A stretch of 6,806 bases of DNA from an uncultured Atopobium sp. (GCA_946647055.1 CAMPCT010000119.1:1-6806), one strand, 5' to 3'; shown: positions 1 to 6,646, numbered from the stretch's first letter. Notes: generated from the sequence alone by a model not told the origin. Made by a program: numbers and translations.

Positions 1-13
1 CCCCGTGGGCAAC

Positions 14-1192
14 CTAGAACGCAGAGAGATAGATCTGGCGGGCGTCGTCAATCGACAGCTTCTTGAAGCTGCCAAAGGCCTCGCCCTTGTTCTGACGCAG
101 CGTGGGCAGCATCTTCTCGACATCCTCGGGAACGAAGCCGAGGTCGGCAAGGGTGCGCGGCATGCCCATCGAGACGAAGAACTCCTGCAGGCGATCGATG
201 GCGGCATGGGCATCGGCGAGGTCGTCGCCGGTGGGCACGACGCCAAACAGCTCGCGGCCAAAGCGCACGAAGCGCTCCGGGCGGGCGTCGCACACGTAGC
301 GCATCCAGGCGGGGAACATCACGGCGAGCCCCGCCCCGTGGGTCACGTCGGTGTGCAGAGCCGAGAGCTCGTGCTCGAGGGCATGCGACGCCCAGTCCTC
401 CTCGCGGCCACGCCCGGCAAGGCCGTTGTGGGCAAGGGTGCTCGCCCACATGATGTTCGCGCGGGCGTCGTAGTCGCTGGGGTCGCGCAGGAGCCTCAGC
501 GCGCAGGCACGGATGGAGCGCAAGAGGCCAAGGGCGATCTCGTCGGTCACGGGCACGTCCTCCGACGCCGAGAAGAACCGCTCCATGATGTGGGCGCACA
601 TGTCGGTGATGCCCGAGAAGGTCTGCCAGGCGGGGAGCGTCAGCGTGAGTTCGGGGTCCATGAACGCCACGCGCGGGCGGACGAGGTCCGAGTGCAGGCC
701 GCTCTTGAGCCCCAGCTCGTCATTGGAGATGACGCTCGAGTTCGACCCCTCCGAGCCGGCGGCGGGGATGGTGAGCACCACGGCAAGTGGGATGGCGCGC
801 TTGATGGCGCGGGGGTTGGGCTTCTGGTAGAAGTCCCACACGTCACCGTCATAGAGGGTGCCGCCCGCGATGCCCTTGGAGCAGTCGATGGTGGAGCCTC
901 CGCCGATGGGGACGATCAGGTCGACGCCATGCTCGCGAGCGAGCTCGATGCCACGACGGACGCTCGTGACCTCGGGGTTGGGGCGCACCCCGCCCATCTC
1001 GACATGCTTGATGCCAGAGGCGTCGAGTGACGCGAGAACGCGGGCCAAGAGGCCACTGCGCTCCACGTGGCCTTGTCCGTAGACGACGAGGGCCCGCGCA
1101 AAGCCGTGCTCGGATGCCCAAGCGCCGATGCGTTCCTCTGCCGCGTGACCAAACACGAACTCGGTGGGGGAGATCCACTGGAAGTCTCTCAT
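14..1192 (-). CDS. Iron-containing alcohol dehydrogenase (BdhA/YqhD-like)
   Basis: Complete 392-residue protein, the usual length for group III metal-dependent alcohol dehydrogenases. These cytosolic NAD(P)H enzymes interconvert aldehydes and primary alcohols, mostly to dispose of reducing power in fermentation. The N-terminal Rossmann-like half carries the nucleotide-binding GGGS at residues 97-100, followed by TIDCSKG, and the GSEGSNSSVI stretch at 146-155 typical of butanol dehydrogenases. Likely metal ligands are D197 and H201 (in TDMCAH), H270 (DWASH) and H285 (DVTHGAGLAV). The HELSA segment at 274-278 places it with BdhA/YqhD rather than with AdhB or propanediol oxidoreductase. The start at 1192 is chosen because AGGAGG lies 7 nt upstream; the reading frame stays open further upstream but without homologous sequence. 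It is transcribed divergently from the ACT operon. Substrate and cofactor preference (NADH or NADPH) cannot be read from the sequence. Confidence 0.93.
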   Translation of the reverse strand: MRDFQWISPTEFVFGHAAEERIGAWASEHGFARALVVYGQGHVERSGLLARVLASLDASGIKHVEMGGVRPNPEVTSVRRGIELAREHGVDLIVPIGGGSTIDCSKGIAGGTLYDGDVWDFYQKPNPRAIKRAIPLAVVLTIPAAGSEGSNSSVISNDELGLKSGLHSDLVRPRVAFMDPELTLTLPAWQTFSGITDMCAHIMERFFSASEDVPVTDEIALGLLRSIRACALRLLRDPSDYDARANIMWASTLAHNGLAGRGREEDWASHALEHELSALHTDVTHGAGLAVMFPAWMRYVCDARPERFVRFGRELFGVVPTGDDLADAHAAIDRLQEFFVSMGMPRTLADLGFVPEDVEKMLPTLRQNKGEAFGSFKKLSIDDARQIYLSAF

Positions 1193-1198
1193 GTCCCG

Positions 1199-1209
1199 TC
1201 CTCCTTGCT
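1199..1209 (-). promoter_or_regulatory. Strong ribosome binding site of the alcohol dehydrogenase
   Basis: On the minus strand AAGGAGG is followed by 7 nt (ACGGGAC) and then the ATG at 1192-1190. This fixes the dehydrogenase start over the in-frame upstream ATGs at 1237 and further out, which lack such a site. Confidence 0.8.
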
Positions 1210-1216
1210 TCCGTGT

Positions 1217-1254
1217 CATGTTGATGTGGGATGTTACCGCCATGTTGATTGTGG
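1217..1254. repeat. Tandem imperfect direct repeat, possible operator
   Basis: CATGTTGATGTGG at 1217-1229 recurs as CATGTTGATTGTGG at 1241-1254. The copies differ by one inserted T and their starts are 24 bp apart. The pair lies 25-62 bp upstream of the dehydrogenase start, where its promoter would be expected, and about 33 bp from the -10-like box of the divergent operon. Tandem sites of this kind are common for activators or repressors that bind head to tail, but I recognise no known regulator motif; in particular it does not match a Rex-type inverted repeat. Confidence 0.4.
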
Positions 1255-1286
1255 CCCACGGTTCGGGACTGAGCGAGGGCCTTGGG

Positions 1287-1292
1287 TACAAT
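1287..1292 (+). promoter_or_regulatory. Probable -10 box of the ACT-citrate synthase-HAD operon
   Basis: TACAAT matches the sigma-70 consensus TATAAT at five of six positions, in an otherwise GC-rich region on the correct side of the ACT gene. No good -35 box is seen 16-19 nt upstream (the best stretch is near 1262-1269, TTCGGGAC), so expression may need an activator or the call may be wrong. The box overlaps the 8-bp palindrome ACAATTGT at 1288-1295. If it is real, transcription would begin near 1299 and leave a leader of about 70 nt. Confidence 0.45.
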
Positions 1293-1318
1293 TGTCGCAT
1301 TGTTCGGACCTCTCGTGA

Positions 1319-1364
1319 CCTCCTCTGGCGCGATGTCCGGGAATCCACCAGACATCTTTGGAGG
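1319..1364 (+). promoter_or_regulatory. Leader stem-loop that could cover the ACT gene ribosome binding site
   Basis: CCTCC at 1319-1323 is the exact complement of the GGAGG Shine-Dalgarno at 1360-1364. Nested inside, GATGTC at 1332-1337 pairs with GACATC at 1351-1356. A competing helix, TCTGG (1324-1328) with CCAGA (1348-1352), would exclude part of the inner one. The arrangement could act as a translational switch, but the outer helix is only 5 bp and is separated from the inner one by an uneven 8/3-nt internal loop. I recognise no known riboswitch class. Confidence 0.35.
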
Positions 1365-1368
1365 AAAG

Positions 1369-1665
1369 ATGGCAGAAGAAGTCGCCACGTCTTCGGGACG
1401 CGCAATCATCACCGTCTTGGGTAGCGACAGGTCGGGCATCGTCGCTGCCGTGGCGGGGGCACTCGCCCAGCATGAGGTCAACATCCTCGACATCTCGCAG
1501 ACCATCCTCCAGGGCATCTTCACCATGACGATGCTCGTGGACCTCTCCGTGTCGAACTCAAGCTTCGCCGAGGTCAAGGATGCCCTCGACGCACTTTCGG
1601 GCGAGTTGGGCGTGCAGATCACGATGCAGCGCGAGGAGGTCTTCCGCTTCATGTACCGCCTGTAG
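1369..1665 (+). CDS. ACT domain protein, UPF0237 family
   Basis: Small 98-residue cytosolic protein made of a single ACT domain (about residues 11-95). The segments AIITVLGSDRSGIVAAVAGALAQ (12-34), NILDISQTI (38-46) and QGIFTMTMLVDLS (48-60), and the ending FRFMYRL, match the UPF0237 family (ACT_6-like, related to the regulatory domains of GcvR). ACT domains usually bind amino acids or similar small ligands at a dimer interface; for this stand-alone family the function is unproven. The ATG at 1369 is preferred because GGAGG sits 4 nt upstream and homology begins just after it; an ATG at 1333 in the same frame has no ribosome binding site. It is the first gene of an operon, 19 nt before citrate synthase. 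In Firmicutes this family is usually beside a UPF0210/DUF711 gene; none is present here. Confidence 0.92.
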   Translation: MAEEVATSSGRAIITVLGSDRSGIVAAVAGALAQHEVNILDISQTILQGIFTMTMLVDLSVSNSSFAEVKDALDALSGELGVQITMQREEVFRFMYRL

Positions 1666-1684
1666 CCCCAGGAAGGAGCCAACC

Positions 1685-3151
1685 ATGGGACTCATCAGTG
1701 ACGCTCGCGACGCCGCACGTCGCAGAATCCTCGCCGAGGCCGACTCCTCGGCCCTCACCCGCATCGTCGACGCCTACCCCATGCCCTCCGAGAGCGTGGG
1801 CCTGCCGCCCGTGTCCGACCAGCTCTACCACGGCTACGAGGTCGTCGACGTGGCGCCTCAGGACCTCTATGCAAAGCTCGACGTCAAGCGTGGCCTGCGC
1901 AACTCCGATGGTTCGGGCGTCCTTGTGGGCCTCACGGGCGTCTCCAACGTGCATGGCTACAACAAGGTCAACGGCATCGTCGAGCCCGACGAGGGCGACC
2001 TGATGCTGCGTGGGTATCACATTGCCGACCTCGTCAAGGGAGCCCAGTCCGAGGACCGCTTTGGCTACGAGGAGGTCGCGTACCTGCTCATCTCGGGCGC
2101 CCTGCCCACGAGCGAGCAGCTCGACGACTTCCGTGCACGCATCGACTCGCGCCGGCAGCTGCCCGAGGGCTTCCTGCACATCTTCCCGCGAACCACGTAC
2201 TCGCAGTCGATCATGAACGTGCTGCAGCGCATCACCCTGCTGCTCTACTCCTTCGACCCCAACCCCGACGACACCTCGGCGACCCATGAGGTCGACGTGG
2301 CGCTGTCGCTGCTCGCGCGCTGGCCCCGTGCCGCCGCCATCGCCAGCGAGGCAGCCCGCGCCGCCCGCGAGGGCGGGGACACGCGCGTGGTCGTGCCGCC
2401 CGTCAACGAGGGCTACTCGATGGCCGAGTCGGTCCTCGACATCCTGCGTGGCGACGCCGGCTTCAGCCACGAGGAGGCCATGCTCCTCGACGTCATGCTC
2501 ATGCTCCATGCCGAGCACGGCGGTGGCAACAACTCGACGTTCGCGACGCGCGTCCTCTCGTCGTCTGGTACCGACCCCTATTCCGCCTATGCGGCAGCCC
2601 TGGGCTCGCTCAAGGGCCCCAAGCACGGCGGCGCCAACTACAAGGCCGGCGAGATGATCGACGACATCGCCGAGCATGTCTCGGACTGGGGCAGCGACGA
2701 CGAGGTGGGCGCCTACCTCGAGAGGATCCTGCGCAAGGAGGCCTACGACCGCTCCGGCCTGATCTATGGCCTGGGGCACGCGGTCTACACGGTGACCGAC
2801 CCACGTGCCGAGATCGTCCGCCACTACGCCCGGCGCCTGGCGGTCGAGAAGGGACAGGCCGACAAGCTCGCCCTCATTGCCCGCGTCGAACGCCTTGGCC
2901 CCATGCTCATGCGTGAGGTACGCGGCATCAAGAAGCCCATCAGCACGAACATCGACATGTACACGGGCTTCGTGTACTCGATGCTCGGCATCCCGCAGGA
3001 CATGTTCACGCCCATCTTCGCCATCGCGCGCATGGCCGGCTGGGCGGCCCACCGCATGGAGGAGCTCTACGGCGCCCAGCGCCTCATCAGGCCCGCCTAC
3101 AACTCCATCGCACCCGTCGCCGACTACGTTCCCCTGTCCGAGCGAGGGTAG
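1685..3151 (+). CDS. gltA: Citrate synthase (Si-type)
   Basis: A 488-residue cytosolic enzyme that condenses acetyl-CoA with oxaloacetate to give citrate and CoA. The three catalytic residues can be assigned: H314 in LKGPKHGGAN (E. coli H264), H365 in GLGHAVYTVTDPR (E. coli H305, the PROSITE signature region) and D424 in STNIDMYTG (E. coli D362). HAEHGGGNNSTF at 275-286 is the oxaloacetate-binding stretch. The signature has GHAVYT rather than the GHRVYK of many proteobacterial enzymes, and the sequence style resembles the clostridial citrate/2-methylcitrate synthase group. It is some 30-60 residues longer than common bacterial homologues, with an N-terminal extension before GLTGVSNVHGY (82-92). 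The ATG at 1685 has AAGGAG 6 nt upstream. Use of propionyl-CoA (2-methylcitrate synthase) cannot be excluded, but no prpB/prpD genes are nearby. In an anaerobe it would feed 2-oxoglutarate and glutamate synthesis. The symbol gltA is by function only. Confidence 0.95.
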   Translation: MGLISDARDAARRRILAEADSSALTRIVDAYPMPSESVGLPPVSDQLYHGYEVVDVAPQDLYAKLDVKRGLRNSDGSGVLVGLTGVSNVHGYNKVNGIVEPDEGDLMLRGYHIADLVKGAQSEDRFGYEEVAYLLISGALPTSEQLDDFRARIDSRRQLPEGFLHIFPRTTYSQSIMNVLQRITLLLYSFDPNPDDTSATHEVDVALSLLARWPRAAAIASEAARAAREGGDTRVVVPPVNEGYSMAESVLDILRGDAGFSHEEAMLLDVMLMLHAEHGGGNNSTFATRVLSSSGTDPYSAYAAALGSLKGPKHGGANYKAGEMIDDIAEHVSDWGSDDEVGAYLERILRKEAYDRSGLIYGLGHAVYTVTDPRAEIVRHYARRLAVEKGQADKLALIARVERLGPMLMREVRGIKKPISTNIDMYTGFVYSMLGIPQDMFTPIFAIARMAGWAAHRMEELYGAQRLIRPAYNSIAPVADYVPLSERG

Positions 3152-3155
3152 CGCG

Positions 3156-4016
3156 GTGCGTGTCGCGGCGACGTTCGCCGACCTTGACGGAACTTGGCTC
3201 GCCACTGACAAGAGCCTCCCCGCAGGCAACGTCCGTGCCCTTGACCGCCTACAGGCAGCCGGGGGTACCTTCGTGCCCTGTACCGGCAGGAACGCCTCGA
3301 TGCTTCCCGTCGAGGTGATTGCCCATCCGTCGTGCCGGCTCGCCATAGCCGCGAATGGTGCGGCCGCCTACGAGGTGCTGCATGATGGTGTCGAGACGCG
3401 CCTGGGACAAAGGCTCTTCTCGGTTCCCATGGGGGCCGAGCGGGCGCTCGCGCTCTATGAGCGGCTGCACGACCTCGACGTCACCTTCGACCTCTTCGTG
3501 GGGGAGGAGGTCTATGTCGAGCGGTGGCGCTTCGCGAAGATCCTCGGCTTTGGCATCGAGCCGCACATGCTTGCGTACCTGCAGGCGGGGCGGACTCAGC
3601 TCGACCTCACGGTGCCCCAGATTCTCGAGGAGGTGTGCGTGGACGGCGGCGAGCCCCTCATGCGCATCACCATGTTCTGGGACGACCCCGCCGACCGCGA
3701 CCGTATCCTCGAGGTGGTGCGGGAGGACCCGTCGCTCGTGATCGTCTCGTCCTGGAAGGGTGGCTTCGAGATATCGGATGCCCGTGCCACCAAGGGCAAT
3801 GCGCTCGTGTGGGCCTGCGACTACCTAGGGGTCGACCTGCGGGACGTGGTGGCCTTTGGGGACTCGGGCAACGACGCCTCGATGCTCTCCGCCGCGGGGA
3901 TGGGTGTCGCCATGGGGAACGGTACGGACGAGGCCCGTGCCGCCGCCGACTGTGTCTGCGGGACCAATGACGAGGGCGGCGCCGGCCTGTTCCTGGAGGG
4001 CTTGCTGGCGAAATAG
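3156..4016 (+). CDS. Cof-type HAD family hydrolase (phosphatase)
   Basis: 286 residues, the normal size for class IIB HAD phosphatases, which are cytosolic Mg-dependent enzymes acting on sugar phosphates, flavin or pyridoxal phosphates and similar metabolites. The four motifs are intact: motif I DLDGT at 9-13 (nucleophile D9, general acid D11), motif II T43 in CTGRN, motif III K213 in ATKGNAL, and motif IV GDSGNDASML at 235-244. The C2 cap lies between motifs II and III, about residues 80-200. The start is GTG at 3156, supported by GAGGG 7 nt upstream inside the end of the citrate synthase gene and by the homologous sequence starting at once. The gap to citrate synthase is only 4 nt, so co-translation is likely. 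Substrate cannot be predicted; such enzymes are often promiscuous, and its link with citrate synthesis is unknown. Confidence 0.93.
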   Translation: MRVAATFADLDGTWLATDKSLPAGNVRALDRLQAAGGTFVPCTGRNASMLPVEVIAHPSCRLAIAANGAAAYEVLHDGVETRLGQRLFSVPMGAERALALYERLHDLDVTFDLFVGEEVYVERWRFAKILGFGIEPHMLAYLQAGRTQLDLTVPQILEEVCVDGGEPLMRITMFWDDPADRDRILEVVREDPSLVIVSSWKGGFEISDARATKGNALVWACDYLGVDLRDVVAFGDSGNDASMLSAAGMGVAMGNGTDEARAAADCVCGTNDEGGAGLFLEGLLAK

Positions 4017-4024
4017 GGGAGGGG

Positions 4025-6427
4025 CTATCCCAGGAGCTCCTCCATGATCTGGTCGACCTCAGCCTCGAGGCCCGCGTCCTCGCCCTCTTCCTCCTCGATG
4101 GTGATGGCGCGGAACTGCGCGGTCTCGCCCCCAATGAGGGTCTGGCCTGCCTCGAGTGCCATCTTGGCCATCTCGGCGTCCATGTCTGCGGAGAAGATGT
4201 CGGAGTCGTCACCTTCCCCGCTCAGGCCGTCGCCGTGAGGTTCCGGCGTGATGGCACGGAGCGAGTCGAGCGCCGTCTTGGTGTCACGGGCGATGGTCTC
4301 GGGCGTGACGCGACTGGCCGACATCCCGACAACGGGCGCCTCCTGCTCGGGTGCCTTGTGCCTGGGCTCCTCGAAGGGCGTGCGATCCAGTCGAGCCGCA
4401 GGCTTGACCTTGGTGAACAGGGGCACATACTCGACGGTGACCGAGGAGTTCTCGAGGCCGTACCAGCGTGCCGGGGAGCCGCACAGGCGACGGATCGCGT
4501 ACTTTGCGCTGATGGTGCGGAAGTCCCTGCGCGAGATGTTGGTCTCGGGGACGAGCGACTTGCGGAGCATGCAGAAGCGGAAGTCCCCTATCTTGCCGGG
4601 GTCCTTGTAGATGGAATAGGGCTGGTCCTGTGGCGCCATCTCGCCGCTTGCCTGGAGGTCGCTCACCACCTGGCGCAGATAGGTGTTGACGCGCTGGTTC
4701 ATCTTGAAGCCAAGGTGCAGCTGGACCTTGAACAGGAAGTCGGTCCCAAAGGAGTTGACGCTGTAGGAGTGCGTGTAGGGCTCGTCCGTGACGTGGACGT
4801 TCACGAACCAGTAGGCGCGCGCCCGCTTGGGTCGCTTGTCCAGGATCGAGTAGAGGATGTCGCGGTCGAGCTTGTCGGGGGAGCTGTCATTGGTGAGGAA
4901 GACGAGGTTGTCGGCGATGATGTCGAAGTCGTCATCGTTCGAGAGCCTGCGGAGCTGCCCGATGTAGTTGTGGAGGGGGAGGTACACGCTCTGCGTGCGC
5001 TCGATGGCCGTGCCGCGGCGCCAGACGTACATGACATAGAAGAGGACCGCCGAGAGCAGGATCATGACGTAGCCGCCATCGAAGAACATCGTGCAGCACG
5101 ACAGGAAGAACGAGATCTCGATGATGCCGAAGACGATGGCGAAGACGACGGCACCAAGGGGCTTCTTCCTGATGAACGCGAGGTAGCTGATGAGCAGGGT
5201 CGAGGTCATGAGCATGGTCACGGTGATGGCGAGGCCATAGGCCGCCTCCATGCGCTCCGAGGTACGGAACAGAAGGACGATGAAGATGGTCCCTATCCAC
5301 ATGATGGTGTTGACCAGCGGAATGTAGAGCTGGCCCTTTGTCTCGGATGGGTAGGTCACCTGCATGTGCGGCATGAGGTTGAGGCGCGTCGCCTCCGACA
5401 CGAGCGTGAACGAGCCGGTGATGAGCGCCTGGCTGGCGATGATGGCGGCGATGGTGGAGAGCAGCACCGCAAACGGGCGCAGGGGCTCGGGCAGCATCTG
5501 GAAGAAGGGGTTCACGATGCCGATGCCAACGAGCTCCGGGTTGTGCGTGTTGGCGAGGCACCAGGCACCCTGCCCCAGGTAGTTGAGGATGAGACAGGCC
5601 TTGACGACGGGCCAGGTGGCGTAGATGTTCGCCTTGCCCACGTGTCCCATGTCCGAGTAGAGCGCCTCGGCGCCGGTAGTGGCCAGGAAGACGAAGCCGA
5701 GGATGCGCAGACCAGCACGATTGAGCGGGGAGGCGAGGAACATGATGCCGCGAACGGGGTTGAGGGCGCGTAGGATGCCGGGGTACCAGATGAAGTTCGC
5801 GACGCCGGCTACGGCGAGGAAGCCAAACCACAGGCACATGACCGGCCCGAAGAGCTTGCCTATGGAGCTGGTACCCGCCTTCTGCATGAAGAAGAGCGCG
5901 CAGATGATGGCGATGGTGATGGCAATCACACGTCCCTGTCCAGGACCCACCAGGCGGAACCCAAGGTCGATGGAGCGCAGGCCCTCGATGGCCGTGGTGA
6001 CGGTGACGGCTGGGGTGAGGATACCGTCGGCCAGAAGCGCCGCGCCACCCACCATGGCGGGGACGATGAGCCAGCGACGGCAGCGACGGACGAGGCTGTA
6101 CAGCGCGAAGATGCCGCCCTCGTTGTGGTTGTCGGCCTTCATGGCGATGAGGACGTACTTGACGGTGGTGACGAGCGTCATGGTCCAGATGACGAGGGAC
6201 AGGGCGCCGAGGATCATGTCCTCGGAGACGCTTGCGAGTCCTCCATTGCCCGCGACGATGGACTTCATGACGTACATGGGGCTCGTGCCGATGTCGCCGT
6301 AGACGACGCCCAGCGTGACGAGCATCATCGAGGCGGAGAGGGGAATCGCCCCTGACTTGCCGCCCTTCTTGTTCGAGGTGTCCTTGCCTTTGCCAAAGAG
6401 GCCGCCAATGCCGCCGGCGTTGCTCAT
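4025..6427 (-). CDS. kup: Kup (KUP/HAK/KT) potassium uptake transporter
   Basis: An 800-residue membrane protein for proton-coupled K+ uptake. About twelve membrane segments can be drawn between residues 30 and 469. TLGVVYGDIGTSP (38-50) is the family hallmark, with D45 equivalent to E. coli Kup D23. D134 in ADGILTPAVTV aligns with E116. Also typical are KADNHNEGGIFAL (97-109), TGAEALYSDMGH (251-262), LNYLGQGA (281-288) and the ASQALITGSFTL segment (331-342). From about 470 to 680 follows the cytosolic domain, then an unusual acidic tail (about 680-800, with EEEEGED at 778-784). E. coli Kup is 622 residues, so the tail is the odd feature. The start at 6427 has GGAG 6 nt upstream; the frame is open upstream to 6514 without family sequence. 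It converges on the HAD gene with 8 nt between stop codons. K+ or c-di-AMP control is plausible for the family but not shown. Confidence 0.96.
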   Translation of the reverse strand: MSNAGGIGGLFGKGKDTSNKKGGKSGAIPLSASMMLVTLGVVYGDIGTSPMYVMKSIVAGNGGLASVSEDMILGALSLVIWTMTLVTTVKYVLIAMKADNHNEGGIFALYSLVRRCRRWLIVPAMVGGAALLADGILTPAVTVTTAIEGLRSIDLGFRLVGPGQGRVIAITIAIICALFFMQKAGTSSIGKLFGPVMCLWFGFLAVAGVANFIWYPGILRALNPVRGIMFLASPLNRAGLRILGFVFLATTGAEALYSDMGHVGKANIYATWPVVKACLILNYLGQGAWCLANTHNPELVGIGIVNPFFQMLPEPLRPFAVLLSTIAAIIASQALITGSFTLVSEATRLNLMPHMQVTYPSETKGQLYIPLVNTIMWIGTIFIVLLFRTSERMEAAYGLAITVTMLMTSTLLISYLAFIRKKPLGAVVFAIVFGIIEISFFLSCCTMFFDGGYVMILLSAVLFYVMYVWRRGTAIERTQSVYLPLHNYIGQLRRLSNDDDFDIIADNLVFLTNDSSPDKLDRDILYSILDKRPKRARAYWFVNVHVTDEPYTHSYSVNSFGTDFLFKVQLHLGFKMNQRVNTYLRQVVSDLQASGEMAPQDQPYSIYKDPGKIGDFRFCMLRKSLVPETNISRRDFRTISAKYAIRRLCGSPARWYGLENSSVTVEYVPLFTKVKPAARLDRTPFEEPRHKAPEQEAPVVGMSASRVTPETIARDTKTALDSLRAITPEPHGDGLSGEGDDSDIFSADMDAEMAKMALEAGQTLIGGETAQFRAITIEEEEGEDAGLEAEVDQIMEELLG

Positions 6428-6433
6428 GCGCTG

Positions 6434-6478
6434 CTCCAAGCCTAGGATTTTCCCTTGCGCTGGGGTGCAAGGGGGCTT
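6434..6478 (-). promoter_or_regulatory. Stem-loop in the kup leader abutting its ribosome binding site
   Basis: Read on the minus strand, AAGCC (6478-6474) runs straight into CCCTTGC (6473-6467), which pairs with GCAAGGG (6458-6452) across an 8-nt loop. After a 9-nt bulge GGCTT (6442-6438) pairs with the first AAGCC. The GGAG ribosome binding site (6437-6434) follows at once. No T-run follows the inner stem, so it is not a terminator. It could influence translation initiation. The leader is too short and lacks the conserved core I would expect of a ydaO (c-di-AMP) riboswitch. Confidence 0.35.
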
Positions 6479-6521
6479 CGCGCTCGTGGCTGGGCCCTGC
6501 GACCCGTATGACACGCCCGCG

Positions 6522-6529
6522 ATTTTATC
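6522..6529 (-). promoter_or_regulatory. kup: Probable kup promoter -10 region
   Basis: The minus strand reads GATAAAAT here, within an AT-rich island (about 6521-6550) that stands out in GC-rich surroundings about 95 nt before the kup start. Either GATAAA or TAAAAT could serve as the -10 box. TTACGC lies 17 nt upstream of GATAAA but is a poor -35 match. Transcription would start near 6515 and leave a leader of about 88 nt. Confidence 0.4.
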
Positions 6530-6584
6530 ATTTCTTTATTTGAGAAGCGTAAGGCTAACACTTTCGTCATGTGATATGTGCTAA

Positions 6585-6604
6585 GGACACTGTCCGCAGC
6601 GCTG
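6585..6604. repeat. Two adjacent short palindromes upstream of kup
   Basis: GGACA-C-TGTCC at 6585-6595 is a perfect inverted repeat with a single central base; CAGCGCTG at 6597-6604 is an 8-bp palindrome directly after it. They lie about 56 bp upstream of the putative kup -10 box and just past the terminator of the neighbouring gene. They could be a regulator site, but short palindromes occur by chance and I know no matching motif. Confidence 0.2.
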
Positions 6605-6612
6605 TATCTGGA

Positions 6613-6646
6613 ACAAAAGAAAGGGGCGGATGTTCCCATCCGCCCC
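6613..6646 (-). terminator. Rho-independent terminator of the transporter gene
   Basis: A perfect 10-bp GC-rich stem (6623-6632 with 6637-6646) closes a 4-nt loop. On the minus strand it is followed by TTTCTTTTGT (6622-6613), a good U-tract. On the plus strand no T-run follows, so it acts in the minus direction only. It begins 23 nt after the stop codon of the gene ending at 6670 and so insulates kup from read-through. Confidence 0.92.

Noticed and set aside
5..1030. Open frame of 341 codons on the plus strand across the dehydrogenase
   Set aside because: Antisense to a gene with intact metal and nucleotide motifs; composition is biased and no homology is recognisable.
1649..3346. Long open frame (565 codons) on the minus strand across citrate synthase
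   Set aside because: It is a shadow of a GC-rich gene. The plus-strand frame has full citrate synthase motifs, while this frame has low-complexity Val/Gly/Ala/His/Asp composition and no recognisable domain.
4235..5773. Long open frame (512 codons) on the plus strand across kup
   Set aside because: Antisense shadow rich in Asp, Glu, His, Arg and Val. The minus strand encodes a clear Kup protein with family motifs throughout.
6428..6620. Possible c-di-AMP (ydaO) riboswitch in front of kup
   Set aside because: Considered because such elements control potassium transporters. The putative transcript leader is only about 88 nt and I could not find the conserved core sequences. An Rfam scan would settle it.
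6623..6646. Bidirectional terminator serving both kup and the transporter gene
   Set aside because: kup is transcribed away from this hairpin, and the T-run lies on one side only, so it serves just the transporter gene.
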